DNA of 64,000 nucleotides from an uncultured Clostridia bacterium (GCA_934132775.1 CAKPAA010000006.1:1-64000), one strand, 5' to 3'; positions 19,681-29,963 are shown, counted from the first letter of the stretch. Notes: generated by a model not told the origin, from the letters alone. Made by a program: numbers and translations.

Positions 19681-20913
19681 TTATTTTTTTCTTCTAATAA
19701 CGTATCCAGCTTTAACCTCAGCAGGAATTTTAAATTTAACTTTTTGCTCTTTAACACCTGGATTTACAGTAGTAATTTCTTCTCCTGTCTCAGCATCAAA
19801 AAGCTTGTCAATAACCATTTCAACTGGTTCAATCTTATCTGGCAAAACAATTTCTAATGAATCACCAACAGACAATTTGTTTCTAATTTCAACAGTAGAA
19901 ATTCCGTTAATATCAGTAGAAACAACCATTCCACCAAATTCATAATTAGGATTATATTGTTTTCCCTCATAATCCTGAGTATCTTTATTTTCTTTATCAT
20001 TAAAGAAAAATGTTGTTGTACCTCTTGTTCTAGCCTTATCAAGCTCTGCAAAATACTTTTCATAATTCCATTCTTCTGGATTCTTTTCGTAATCATCAAG
20101 AGCATGTCTATACGCGTGAACAACGTTAGCAAGATAAAACTCTGTTTTAAGCCTGCCCTCTATCTTTAAACTATCAACATTCAAATTAAAAAGCTCTGGA
20201 ATTTCTTTTACTAAGCACATATCCTTTGAAGAAAAAATATAAGTGCCTTTTTCATCACATTCAACAGGTAAAAGTTCACCAGGCTTATTAACTTCTTCAA
20301 CATAAAGATTATATGCCCATCTGCAAGGTTGAGCACAGTCTCCGTGATTAGCACTTCTGCCAGCCATATAATCACTCATATAGCATCTTCCAGAATAACT
20401 ATAACAAATAGCACCGTGCACAAACATCTCAATATCTAGCCCATTAGGCTTGTTATCAGTAATATATTTAATTTCATCTTTGCTAAGCTCTCTTGCTAAA
20501 ATAACCCTACTTGCGCCATTCTTGTACCAAAAGTTGCAAGCGTGCAAACTAGTAACATTAGCCTGTGTGCTAATATGTACTTCTGTATTAGGTGCATATT
20601 CCTTTATAACATCAACAATACCACCATCAGAAACAATAATTCCATCAACGCCAATTTCATCTAAATGCTTAGCTTCCTCTTTTATAAGGTCATATTCATT
20701 ATCCCTAGCATAAATATTCATCGCAACATAAACTTTTTTATTCAATGAATGAGCTAACCTAACAGTGTTGATAAGATCATCAAATTGCATTGTAGTCCTT
20801 GTCCTAAGTGAAAGTTTTGTAGTGCCCGCATAAACAGCATCAGCACCATATAAAAAAGCGATTTTAGCCTTTTCAAAAGTACCTGCTGGTGCAAGCAATT
20901 CTGGTTTTTTCAT
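19681..20913 (-). CDS. trhP: U32-family protein TrhP (tRNA U34 hydroxylation)
   Basis: 410 residues. Peptidase U32 family: KPELLAPAGTFEKAKIAFLYGADAVYAG at the start region, and the cysteine cluster HGAICYSYSGRC...GDCAQPCRWAYN around residue 170-210. The length and domain layout match YrrO/TrhP, which makes 5-hydroxyuridine at tRNA position 34. Directly downstream is the TrmR methyltransferase that converts that base to 5-methoxyuridine, which strongly supports this assignment over collagenase-like U32 members. RBS AGGAGG. Confidence 0.88.
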   Translation of the reverse strand: MKKPELLAPAGTFEKAKIAFLYGADAVYAGTTKLSLRTRTTMQFDDLINTVRLAHSLNKKVYVAMNIYARDNEYDLIKEEAKHLDEIGVDGIIVSDGGIVDVIKEYAPNTEVHISTQANVTSLHACNFWYKNGASRVILARELSKDEIKYITDNKPNGLDIEMFVHGAICYSYSGRCYMSDYMAGRSANHGDCAQPCRWAYNLYVEEVNKPGELLPVECDEKGTYIFSSKDMCLVKEIPELFNLNVDSLKIEGRLKTEFYLANVVHAYRHALDDYEKNPEEWNYEKYFAELDKARTRGTTTFFFNDKENKDTQDYEGKQYNPNYEFGGMVVSTDINGISTVEIRNKLSVGDSLEIVLPDKIEPVEMVIDKLFDAETGEEITTVNPGVKEQKVKFKIPAEVKAGYVIRRKK

Positions 20914-20928
20914 TATATCTCCTCCTAA

Positions 20929-21522
20929 TTATCTAATAACTTTACAAATCATCAAACCGTCTCCAATATCGTGTAAAGAAGACTCTAAATTTTTGTTTTC
21001 CATAACAATATCAATAAAACTTCTAAGCTTATTCACAGCAGTCCTTTGTTTATGTTTGTTATAATCACCTAAAACCATTCCTTTATAAAGCACATTATCA
21101 GCAATTATATATCCACCAACTTTGCAAAGCCTCAACGCATGTTCAAAAAATTCAACATACTTTCCCTTAGAAGCGTCAATAAACACAACATCATACTTTT
21201 CGTTAAGATAAGGCAAAATATCAAGTGCATCACCCTCAAGCACCCTAATCTTATCTTCAACCCCAACTCTTTTAATATTTTCAAGAGCTTGTTCCACTCT
21301 TAAACTTTCAATTTCTATCGTATCAATTCTACCATCACTTGCTAAATACTTTGAAAAGCAAATAGACGAAAAGCCAATTGCAGTGCCTATTTCAAGTATT
21401 CTGTGTGGCTTTATATCTTTTAAAATATTTGAAATAAACTCTAACGAATCATCTAATAAAATAGGAATTTTATTGTCTCTGCCATACTTTTCAATGTCTT
21501 TAAGCAATTCATAATTTGCCAT
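20929..21522 (-). CDS. trmR: tRNA 5-hydroxyuridine methyltransferase TrmR
   Basis: About 197 residues. SAM-dependent class I O-methyltransferase: ILEIGTAIGFSSICFSKYL (SAM loop), VLEGDALDILPYL, YDVVFIDASKGKYVEFF and YIIADNVLYKG. In Bacillus the homologue YrrM methylates ho5U34 made by TrhP; the gene order here is the same. The start at 21522 is set by GGGAGG; the upstream hydrophobic extension to 21669 is probably not translated. It ends 15 bases before the trhP start. Confidence 0.9.
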   Translation of the reverse strand: MANYELLKDIEKYGRDNKIPILLDDSLEFISNILKDIKPHRILEIGTAIGFSSICFSKYLASDGRIDTIEIESLRVEQALENIKRVGVEDKIRVLEGDALDILPYLNEKYDVVFIDASKGKYVEFFEHALRLCKVGGYIIADNVLYKGMVLGDYNKHKQRTAVNKLRSFIDIVMENKNLESSLHDIGDGLMICKVIR

Positions 21523-21654
21523 CTCAAAACCTCCCGAACGAATTATATCATAAAAAGGAATAAAAAAATATATAAAAATAAAAAAAATCAAAGAAGGATA
21601 ACAACCATCTCTAAATAAATTATCACAAGTGTCAAGCCAAACCTGCTTAAATAA

Positions 21655-21700
21655 AAAAATCCATTCCACGTTAAAATAAAATTAACATAGAACGGATTTA
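21655..21700 (-). terminator. Rho-independent terminator
   Basis: A long stem with its minus-strand arms AATCCGTTC and GGAATGGATT, followed on the minus strand by TTTTTTTATTT. It lies just past the stop of the phosphoesterase gene and would end that transcript. Confidence 0.75.
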
Positions 21701-21725
21701 CTTTTAACTAATTTATACTATCTCT

Positions 21726-23120
21726 CTACCTAGACAATTCTGGATCTTGCATTGTTTCTTTTTCATCAAAATACTCAACTGTGCCGTCATTTACGCAATA
21801 TAAAGCCAATTTAGAGTCTCTATCTTTATGTCCACACCCTGCATCTATTCTTACGAAGCCTCTTTTACTATCTATTAAGATTTTTCCTAATTGGGGATCA
21901 TGTCCACAAATTGTTGTAAAGCCTTCTGTTTTTGCCAGCTCGTATGTGCTTCCTTCTCTTTCCTGTAACATAAACGTATATTGGTTCTCAGTTAATTCTG
22001 TGATTTTATAACCATTTCGTGATTGCTTCATTCGACGTATCAATTGAGGATCTTTTGGTGGCACAGAATGTACAAATAAATAATCTTTACCATCAATATT
22101 TTTAGGTAATACAACATACGAATTCAATAAAAAATTATATATATCGCGTCGTTCCTTTAAAGTTTTAATTCGTCCCCCTGGTACAAAATCAGAAAATGTG
22201 TCCTCTCCTTTATTCGATCTTATCCAAATGTCTATATTTTTCGCTTCTATCTCTGTTAACCCTTTTTCTTTAATCATTTCTTGATAAGCAACATCATACG
22301 GTGCAAATCTTTCTTCAACAACTTTTAGCTTTTCCGACTTACGATCCACACACCATCTGTATAGTTGATAAAGAGCATTTCTATTATAAATAATCCAAAC
22401 ATCTTCTGGTTTCAGCCTTTTCGTTAGCATAGTAGTAACTGTTTCTATGAATTGCATTTCGTGATTTCCCAACAAAAAAGTAATTTTTGGATTAGTCTGC
22501 TCATTTTGTTTTCTTTTCATAATATCTTGAAGTATTCGAATACCACCATTTCCTCTATCTATGACGTCTCCTAAAATAATTAAATGATCTTGTGGTGTCA
22601 TTTTTTTCATTACTTCCATATATGATCCATACATTCCGTGAATGTCTCCAATTACGTATGTTTTGCCATTCTTACAATTAGAATTCTTCGTATTCTGAAA
22701 CATTCTTTCTTTTTCTTCAACCTGTAACTTTATGTTAGATAAGTTTTCATCAAAATTTTGTTGGCCTGTTTTTCCATTTGCTTGTACTATATAGCGATTA
22801 GCTGAATATTCTTTTTTACCAAATTCTCCACCTAAATAAATATAATCATCTCGACCTTCTTTATTCATTAACCCTTCTTCACCTATCAATCTTTCAATAA
22901 AAAAATTATCAATACGTTTCTTACCACACACTTTCTCCAATTCTGTAGAGTCGTTAGTATTGTATCTAGAAAAAGTTTCTTTTTCGCAGAAAACTCTTAT
23001 TGTTCTAATATCTCCTGTTTTCATTAAAAACTGTACATAATACATATCATATTTATCCAAATAAATATGACTATTCAACACTCTTGCGGCCTTAGCTTCT
23101 TCTCTTATTATATAACTCAT
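21726..23120 (-). CDS. Calcineurin-like metallophosphoesterase
   Basis: About 464 residues. The phosphoesterase domain begins near residue 140: GDIHGMYGSYMEV, ILGDVIDRGNGG, LLGNHEMQF, then late histidines in FVHSVPP and TICGHDP. These are the metal ligands of the PPP/Ap4A-hydrolase group. The N-terminal 130 residues are an extra domain I do not recognise. Likely cytoplasmic; substrate (phosphoprotein or dinucleotide) unknown. Start at 23120 behind GGGGGAA. The gene stands alone between terminators. Confidence 0.82.
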   Translation of the reverse strand: MSYIIREEAKAARVLNSHIYLDKYDMYYVQFLMKTGDIRTIRVFCEKETFSRYNTNDSTELEKVCGKKRIDNFFIERLIGEEGLMNKEGRDDYIYLGGEFGKKEYSANRYIVQANGKTGQQNFDENLSNIKLQVEEKERMFQNTKNSNCKNGKTYVIGDIHGMYGSYMEVMKKMTPQDHLIILGDVIDRGNGGIRILQDIMKRKQNEQTNPKITFLLGNHEMQFIETVTTMLTKRLKPEDVWIIYNRNALYQLYRWCVDRKSEKLKVVEERFAPYDVAYQEMIKEKGLTEIEAKNIDIWIRSNKGEDTFSDFVPGGRIKTLKERRDIYNFLLNSYVVLPKNIDGKDYLFVHSVPPKDPQLIRRMKQSRNGYKITELTENQYTFMLQEREGSTYELAKTEGFTTICGHDPQLGKILIDSKRGFVRIDAGCGHKDRDSKLALYCVNDGTVEYFDEKETMQDPELSR

Positions 23121-23220
23121 AAAAATTCCCCCATTACAACCCAAATAACACCTATTCTTATTATACCACGACTTTACATAAAATTCTACAATAAGAACCA
23201 AAAATGCAACGTGAAACTAA

Positions 23221-23260
23221 AAAAATTCAAAGAGTTTTCAGTATCTCTTTGAATTTTTTT
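23221..23260. terminator. Bidirectional hairpin terminator
   Basis: AAATTCAAAGAG pairs with CTCTTTGAATTT across 10 bases; the plus strand continues with T-rich ATTTTTTTATTT and the minus strand shows a matching T-run. It lies upstream of the phosphoesterase gene and separates it from the promoter at 23263. Confidence 0.7.
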
Positions 23261-23262
23261 AT

Positions 23263-23291
23263 TTGACTTTTGGTATATTTCTTATTAAAAT
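23263..23291 (+). promoter_or_regulatory. Promoter for the candidate small RNA
   Basis: TTGACT at 23263-23268 and TAAAAT at 23286-23291, separated by exactly 17 bases. It points to the plus strand, where no protein gene follows before the terminator at 23347. Confidence 0.65.
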
Positions 23292-23297
23292 AAACAT

Positions 23298-23371
23298 AGA
23301 TAAAGGAAAACCGCATAAGCGGTAGACCTTAGTTGTTTATTTTAAAATAACCACTCTGTGGTTATTTTTTA
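23298..23371 (+). ncRNA. Candidate small RNA, about 74 nt
   Basis: Between the promoter at 23263-23291 and a strong hairpin terminator (AATAACCAC / GTGGTTATT, 23347-23367, then TTTTTT) lies a 50-base body. The body holds a hairpin ACCGC-ATAA-GCGGT nested in AAGG/CCTT. No start codon with an RBS is visible. I match it to no known class. The terminator is symmetrical and could simply end mnmA on the minus strand, so the RNA rests on the promoter and the internal hairpin. Confidence 0.5.
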
Positions 23372-23382
23372 TTGTTCCTAAT

Positions 23383-24438
<1,056 letters not shown>

Positions 24439-24879
24439 CTATTTCTCCTCGTCCCCAGCTAACATATCTTCTATTGTGTGCCACGCAAGTAATGCACATT
24501 TAACCCTAGCTGGCATATTAGATATATTTCTAAAAGCAATAGCATCTTCTAGTTTTTTTAGTTGTTCTTCATCCGTTGTCTCTCTTTTTATCATCTCAAT
24601 AAATGTTCTTACTATATCTTTTGCCTCTTCAACGGTTTTTCCTCTTAAAGTGTCTATCATTATTGATGTTGATGCTTGTGAAATAGCACAACCGTGACCT
24701 GTAAATGCTAAGTCTTCTATCACATTATCTTTAAGTTTTATTTCTAGCTTTATCTCGTCACCGCAGTTTGGATTATGCCCCATTCTAGAACAGGTAGCGC
24801 CATCAAGTTCTTTTTTGTTATATGAATTCATACTATGTTCCATTATTAAATCGTTATAAACATCTGTAAGTTCGTCCAT
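24439..24879 (-). CDS. sufU: Iron-sulfur scaffold/sulfur-transfer protein SufU
   Basis: 146 residues. The zinc/sulfur ligands of SufU are visible: NPNCGDEI (Cys and Asp), GHGCAISQAST and ARVKCALLAWHT. SufU takes persulfide sulfur from SufS and passes it to SufBCD. RBS AAAGGA; the gene sits 12 bases below sufS and abuts mnmA. Confidence 0.93.
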   Translation of the reverse strand: MDELTDVYNDLIMEHSMNSYNKKELDGATCSRMGHNPNCGDEIKLEIKLKDNVIEDLAFTGHGCAISQASTSIMIDTLRGKTVEEAKDIVRTFIEMIKRETTDEEQLKKLEDAIAFRNISNMPARVKCALLAWHTIEDMLAGDEEK

Positions 24880-24891
24880 ATTATTCCTTTC

Positions 24892-26115
24892 CTATTTCTT
24901 GATATATTTTTCAAACATATTATATGCTTTATTTAAAGCCTTAACAAGTCTATCAACATCTTCCTTAGTATTATAAAAATAAAAACTAGCTCTGCAAGTT
25001 GAATCTATTCCTAGTGACCTTAAAAGTGGTTGTGCACAATGATTTCCAGAACGCACACACACATTTTCCGAATCTAATATACTTGCAACATCGTGTGGAT
25101 GGACGCCTTTTATGTTAAAAGAAATGACAGCAGAGTGATTTTCTCTATTTGGTGTAACATAAAGTGTCAAAAAATCAAGCTTTGAAAGTTCGTCAAGTGC
25201 ATAATTAACAACCTCTTTCTCTACTCTTTCAATTTCATCATAACCAATTTTATTCAAATAATCTATCGCTGCTCCTAAACCAACAACTCCACCAACATTT
25301 TGAGTGCCAGCCTCAAATTTGTTTGGAAGTGGTGCAAAGGTTGTATCTTGTTCATAAACGTATTCTATCATATCACCGCCCATTAAAAACGGAGTCATTT
25401 TATTCAAAATTTCTTTCTTGCCATATAAAACTCCAATTCCAAGCGGTGCAAGCATTTTGTGACCCGAAAAGACTAAGAAATCTGCATCCAAATCTCTAAC
25501 ATCTATCTTCATATGAGGAATGCTTTGAGATGCGTCAACTAGTACCTTTGCTCCTTTTTTATGTGCATATTTAATTATGTGCTTAATATCATTTATCGTT
25601 CCTATCACATTAGAAACGTGGGTAATAGCAACAATTTTCGTTTTATCTGTAATCTTACTTTCAATTTCTTCACGTGTAAGTTCGAATTTATCATCTATAT
25701 ACATATATTTTAAAGTGCTACCAGTCTTTTTAGTAACCATTTGCCAAGGTACTAAATTAGAGTGATGTTCCATTATAGATAAAACCACTTCATCACCTTG
25801 TTTTAGATTATCTAATCCATACGAGTACGCAACCAAATTCAAACTCTCGCTTGCATTTTTAGAAAAAATAATCTCCTCAGCAGACTTTGCATTTATAAAC
25901 TTTGCTACTTTTGCCCTCGTCTCTTCGTACAAAGCAGTAGCTTCAATGCTTAAACCATATGCCCCCCTATGTGGATTTGCATTGCAAGTCTCATAATATT
26001 CACTTACTTTATCTATTACGTATTGTGGCTTTTGTGTTGTCGCGCCACTGTCTAAATACGCAATATCACGATTTTTAAATATCGGAAAATCTTTTCTTAT
26101 TTCATTAACGTCCAT
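24892..26115 (-). CDS. sufS: Cysteine desulfurase SufS
   Basis: 407 residues. Group II PLP-dependent cysteine desulfurase. The pyridoxal lysine lies in FSGHKMLAPLGIGVLYG, and the catalytic cysteine in VRSGNHCAQPLLRSLG. AYLDSGATTQKP at the N-terminus and EAGTQNVGG are conserved. Supplies persulfide to SufU. The gene is 13 bases from sufD, with RBS GAGGA. Confidence 0.95.
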   Translation of the reverse strand: MDVNEIRKDFPIFKNRDIAYLDSGATTQKPQYVIDKVSEYYETCNANPHRGAYGLSIEATALYEETRAKVAKFINAKSAEEIIFSKNASESLNLVAYSYGLDNLKQGDEVVLSIMEHHSNLVPWQMVTKKTGSTLKYMYIDDKFELTREEIESKITDKTKIVAITHVSNVIGTINDIKHIIKYAHKKGAKVLVDASQSIPHMKIDVRDLDADFLVFSGHKMLAPLGIGVLYGKKEILNKMTPFLMGGDMIEYVYEQDTTFAPLPNKFEAGTQNVGGVVGLGAAIDYLNKIGYDEIERVEKEVVNYALDELSKLDFLTLYVTPNRENHSAVISFNIKGVHPHDVASILDSENVCVRSGNHCAQPLLRSLGIDSTCRASFYFYNTKEDVDRLVKALNKAYNMFEKYIKK

Positions 26116-26128
26116 ATTAAAAATTCCT

Positions 26129-27139
26129 CTAATCTAATTTTTTATCAATTATTTCAATTATTTCATTTTTCAAATCGTTATCTGTTATTCTGTCAATAAT
26201 CGTAACAAAATTTGACTTTACTAATAATTTTACAGCCTCTTTATAGCTTAGACCTCTACTCATAATATAGAAAAGCACTTGATTATCTACCTTTCCAGAA
26301 GCAGTAGAATGGTTACCCTCAACATCGTCTTCGCTACATAAAAGCATTGGAAGTGCTATTGATTTAGCATTATCTGAAAGCAACATACAAAATTCATTTT
26401 CGTCACCCTTAGCTTTTTTACAGCCTTTTTTGAAATCAATAGTTCCTTTAAAATTCTTCTTAGCTTTTCCAGAAAGCGCACCCTGTACATCAATGTCTAT
26501 GTTAGTCTTCTTTCCATAAAGTTCAGCAATATAGTTTATATCCTTAACCTGCTCTCCTGTTCCAAGATAAACAGTTTTTAAGTCGTTTTTAGAGTTATCT
26601 CCAACAATGTTAGAGTAGTAATTACTAACACTTGTTTTTGCCCCTATATCAATAATAGTGTAATTAACATTTGAATTTTCATTCAATACATTTTCAATTG
26701 CTTCAAAATTTGCCGAATCTTCATTCAAAAAATTAACCAAATTAACATTTACATTGGAACTAGCATTTGCAATAAGTTTAAGAGCCCCACTATGAAAGCA
26801 TCTTTCTAAGCAACTTGACTTATATTCAATTGTAATTGTAGCATTTCCATTTGCCTCGATTAAAAGTTCATCAATCAAATTTAAGTTATTCTTATCGAAG
26901 TTAAATAAAATTTTAACATCGTCGCCATCTTTTAATTCGATTTTACCTTTATAATTAGCCTTAGAATAATCTAATCCAACTCCATAAACAAATTTCAAAT
27001 CTTCATTTAGAAGAGCTACATCACTAGATACGCAAGCATTAGAAAATTTGCTCAAATTTTCAGGTATAATCACATCTAATTTTATATTGTTTATATTAAA
27101 ATTCTTTGATGTTCTAACTGGTGTATTATTAAATTCCAT
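26129..27139 (-). CDS. sufD: FeS assembly protein SufD
   Basis: 336 residues. SufB/SufD family beta-helix core with the conserved C-terminal segment MSRGLSYKEAVKLLVKSNF and HSTASGKVDNQVLFYI (the conserved His). It forms SufBC2D with its neighbours. It starts 2 bases past the sufB stop. Its N-terminal part is shorter and more divergent than SufB's, as usual. Confidence 0.9.
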   Translation of the reverse strand: MEFNNTPVRTSKNFNINNIKLDVIIPENLSKFSNACVSSDVALLNEDLKFVYGVGLDYSKANYKGKIELKDGDDVKILFNFDKNNLNLIDELLIEANGNATITIEYKSSCLERCFHSGALKLIANASSNVNVNLVNFLNEDSANFEAIENVLNENSNVNYTIIDIGAKTSVSNYYSNIVGDNSKNDLKTVYLGTGEQVKDINYIAELYGKKTNIDIDVQGALSGKAKKNFKGTIDFKKGCKKAKGDENEFCMLLSDNAKSIALPMLLCSEDDVEGNHSTASGKVDNQVLFYIMSRGLSYKEAVKLLVKSNFVTIIDRITDNDLKNEIIEIIDKKLD

Positions 27140-27141
27140 AT

Positions 27142-28539
27142 CTAACCTATGCTCCCTTCTAATTCAAGATTTATCAAGTTATTCATTTCAACGGCATACT
27201 CAACTGGAAGCTCCTTAGAAACAGGGTATGCAAAACCTCTGACAATCATAGCTTTCGCATCTTCTTCTGAAAGTCCTCTACTCATTAAATAAAAAATTTC
27301 TTTATCACTAATCTTACCAATTTTAGCTTCGTGCGAAAACTCAACTTCGTCAGTTCTAATATCGTTTACAGGGATAGTATCAGAACGTGAAATATCATCA
27401 AGCATCAAAGATTCACAACTTACGCTGCACTTAGAATTTTTAGCATTTTCAGAAACTCTAACTAAAGCTCTGTAAGTGCACGCACCACCATTTTTAGAAA
27501 GTGATTTTGAATTTACAACCGAAGAAGTATTAGGCGCATTGTGAATAACTTTAAAACCAGTATCAAGATTTTGCCCTTTTCCCGCGAAAGTAATTCCTGT
27601 ATATTCAGTCTTTGCGCCATCTCCATTTAAAATACTCATAGGATAAAGCATTGAAACCTTTGAACCAAAAGAACCGGTAACCCAGTCTATCTGTGCATTC
27701 TTGCCAACAATTGCTTTCTTAGTGTTCAAATTCATCATATTTTTAGACCAATTTTCAATTGTTGAATATCTCAAATATGCATTATCTTTAACATACAATT
27801 CAACACAACCAGCGTGTAAATTAACTTTATTATACTTTGGAGCCGAACATCCTTCAATAAAATGAAGACTTGCCCCCTCATCAACTATTATAAGTGTATG
27901 TTCAAATTGGCCTGATTCAGGCGAATTTAGCCTAAAATATGATTGAAGCGGAATATCCAACTTAACGCCTTTTGGCACATAAACAAAAGAGCCACCAGAC
28001 CAAACCGCAGCGTGAAGTGCCACAAACTTGTGGTCACTGATAGGCACGCACTTCATAAAATGTTCCTTAACCATATCTGGATACTCTCTAACAGCAGTCT
28101 CCATATCAGTATAAATAACACCTTGTTTCAATAATTCCTCTTTCATACTGTGATAAACAACTTCTGAATCATATTGTGCGCCAACGCCACCCAAAGACTT
28201 CTTTTCAGCATCAGGAATACCAAGTTTGTCAAACGTACTCTTTATATCCTCTGGTACATCATCCCAACTAGAATTAAGCTTAGACTTAGGCTTAACGTAA
28301 GTTGCAATGTCATCCATTTTAAGTTCAGAAAGGTCAGGTCCCCAAGTTGGAAGTTCAAGCTTATTATACATCTCCAAAGCATCAAGCCTTATCTTTCTCA
28401 TCCAGTCAGGATCATTTTTTTGTCTAGAAATTTCTTCAACAATCTCTCTATTCAAGCCCTTCTTCATCTTAAATTCATAGTCATCTTTATTTTTAAAATC
28501 ATAAATGTTTCTATCAATTTCTTCAACATTAGTCTTCAT
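27142..28539 (-). CDS. sufB: FeS assembly protein SufB
   Basis: 465 residues. SufB scaffold: MKTNVEEIDRNIYDFKNKDD start, AAVWSGGSFVYVPKGVKLD, HFIEGCSAPKY, CSVSCESLMLDD, and FYLMSRGLSEEDAKAMIV. The cysteines used in cluster assembly are present. I start at ATG 28539, overlapping the sufC end by 11 bases, with GGAAGCAGG upstream; the longer in-frame ORF lies inside sufC. Confidence 0.95.
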   Translation of the reverse strand: MKTNVEEIDRNIYDFKNKDDYEFKMKKGLNREIVEEISRQKNDPDWMRKIRLDALEMYNKLELPTWGPDLSELKMDDIATYVKPKSKLNSSWDDVPEDIKSTFDKLGIPDAEKKSLGGVGAQYDSEVVYHSMKEELLKQGVIYTDMETAVREYPDMVKEHFMKCVPISDHKFVALHAAVWSGGSFVYVPKGVKLDIPLQSYFRLNSPESGQFEHTLIIVDEGASLHFIEGCSAPKYNKVNLHAGCVELYVKDNAYLRYSTIENWSKNMMNLNTKKAIVGKNAQIDWVTGSFGSKVSMLYPMSILNGDGAKTEYTGITFAGKGQNLDTGFKVIHNAPNTSSVVNSKSLSKNGGACTYRALVRVSENAKNSKCSVSCESLMLDDISRSDTIPVNDIRTDEVEFSHEAKIGKISDKEIFYLMSRGLSEEDAKAMIVRGFAYPVSKELPVEYAVEMNNLINLELEGSIG

Positions 28540-29287
28540 ACCATTTACCTGCTTCCTTATATTTTCCAAAGCCATTCTCATCAATTTCATTAACAAGTTC
28601 AGCAGTGCCTGTTTTCACAATCTTGCCGTCAACCAAAATATGAACATAATCAACTTTTAAGCTTTCCAAGATTCTCATATTATGAGTAATAATCAAAACA
28701 GCATTTTCAGAATTTTTATACATTTCAATACCCTTTGAAACAGCCTTAACAGCATCAACATCAAGGCCCGAATCAGTCTCGTCCAAAATAGCCAACTTAG
28801 GATTTAAAACAAGCATTTGCAAAATCTCATTCTTCTTCTTTTCTCCACCTGAAAAGCCAACGTTTAAATTTCTATCAATAAGCTTAGAATTCATATTAAG
28901 CTCGTCCATATATTTCTTTACAGTATCTTTAAGCTCAAAAACTTTAACAGGCTTATCTTCAATCTTATTTTTAGCAACTTTCAAAAAGTTAAAAGTCGAA
29001 ATGCCAGGAATTTCTTCAGGTGACTGAAAAGACATAAAAATACCCTTCTTAGCAATTTTATCAGTAGAAAGATTACTAATATCTTCACCATCAAAATTAA
29101 CAGTACCACTAACTTTTTTATATTCTGGATTGTTTAAAATAACATTTGCCAAAGTAGATTTACCAGCCCCATTAGGCCCCATAATAACGTGAATTTCGCC
29201 CTTTCCAATATTCAAATTAAGGCCATTTAAAATCTCTTTTTCACCTGCAACAACATGCAAATCACTAATCCCTAATAACTTATTCAT
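28529..29287 (-). CDS. sufC: FeS assembly ATPase SufC
   Basis: 252 residues. ABC-type ATPase: Walker A GPNGAGKSTLA, signature VGFSGGEKKKNEIL, Walker B LAILDETDSGLD, H-loop ITHNMRIL. First gene of the suf operon, about 100 bases from a near-consensus promoter. SufC drives conformational change of SufBD in the cytoplasm. Confidence 0.96.
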   Translation of the reverse strand: MNKLLGISDLHVVAGEKEILNGLNLNIGKGEIHVIMGPNGAGKSTLANVILNNPEYKKVSGTVNFDGEDISNLSTDKIAKKGIFMSFQSPEEIPGISTFNFLKVAKNKIEDKPVKVFELKDTVKKYMDELNMNSKLIDRNLNVGFSGGEKKKNEILQMLVLNPKLAILDETDSGLDVDAVKAVSKGIEMYKNSENAVLIITHNMRILESLKVDYVHILVDGKIVKTGTAELVNEIDENGFGKYKEAGKWYED

Positions 29288-29387
29288 AAAAACTCCTTTA
29301 ACATCTATCTCTTTTTAATACTTATATTTTCCCATATTTTACGATTTTTACTACTAAAAACCTGCTTTTCATAGTATTTCGGTAGTA

Positions 29388-29416
29388 ATTATAATATCTA
29401 ATTCATACTTTGTCAA
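29388..29416 (-). promoter_or_regulatory. suf operon promoter with possible operator
   Basis: Minus strand: TTGACA (29411-29416), 17 bases, TATAAT (29388-29393), a perfect match to the housekeeping consensus. Just downstream, TTACTAC (around 29349) and GTAGTAA (29383-29389) form a widely spaced inverted repeat, and TACTACCGAAATACTATG overlaps the start region. An IscR-like regulator is encoded at 54451-54852. Binding there is inference. Confidence 0.75.
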
Positions 29417-29461
29417 TAGGAATTGAAATAGCAAAAAAAACAAACAAGTGTAAAAACCATA

Positions 29462-29490
29462 TTGACACATTATGTAAATGGTGATATACT
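29462..29490 (+). promoter_or_regulatory. Cassette promoter with TTATGTAAA in the spacer
   Basis: TTGACA (29462-29467), 17 bases containing ATTATGTAAATGG, TATACT (29485-29490). It drives the gene at 29523. The spacer resembles those at 32256-32272 and 34183-34199. Confidence 0.75.
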
Positions 29491-29522
29491 AAGCGTACCA
29501 AATAGAAAAGGAGTGAATCTAT

Positions 29523-29963
29523 GTGAGGATTCGGATTCGGGCCTCTAGGAAACATCAGAACAGTAGCATCTTTGGTGAAGATGTGAAGATGCTGAAAAAC
29601 GCCTGCAAGCACATTGCTGAGTACTATTTGCTTGGTGATGAAGACATCGATTCAGAGTCAACCAAACCAACATATGAGGATGCTTATATGTTGGCAAGGA
29701 GCGACAACTGGATTGGTAGCATCGAGGAAGCCTACCAGACGTTGCTCAGCATTTGGCGTGCTCGTGAGCCTCGAGAGGTCGAAAAAGAAAACGCACTTAG
29801 AGAAGAACAATTCTCGATGTGCGAGGATGCATTCGACGTCATCAAGGAACTCGAACGTGCACACAACGTTCAGGTTAAATGGGGTGGTATTTCAGACCCC
29901 GGAAACTGGTTCCTGAACGACACAGGTGGGAATCGAATCGGTCGCATTACCGTCGATTCCTAA
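29523..29963 (+). CDS. Unknown cassette protein of foreign composition
   Basis: Up to 146 residues from GTG 29523; an ATG at 29589 (MLKNACKHIAEYYLL) is an alternative. The region is richer in G+C and uses codons unlike the flanking genes. The N-terminal part is helical and acidic (PTYEDAYMLARSDNWIGSIE), the C-terminus compact (KWGGISDPGNWF...). No family recognised. The best-placed ATG after AAAGGAG is followed at once by TGA (ATGTGA), so translation must use the overlapping GTG or the later ATG. Two in-frame CGG codons occur near the GTG start and none after 29589. It has its own promoter and terminator. Confidence 0.65.
   Translation: MRIRIRASRKHQNSSIFGEDVKMLKNACKHIAEYYLLGDEDIDSESTKPTYEDAYMLARSDNWIGSIEEAYQTLLSIWRAREPREVEKENALREEQFSMCEDAFDVIKELERAHNVQVKWGGISDPGNWFLNDTGGNRIGRITVDS

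Noticed and set aside
29521..29600. TGA read as tryptophan in the ORF starting ATG TGA GGA
   Set aside because: Several further TGA follow in that frame, and all other genes use TGA or TAA/TAG as normal stops.
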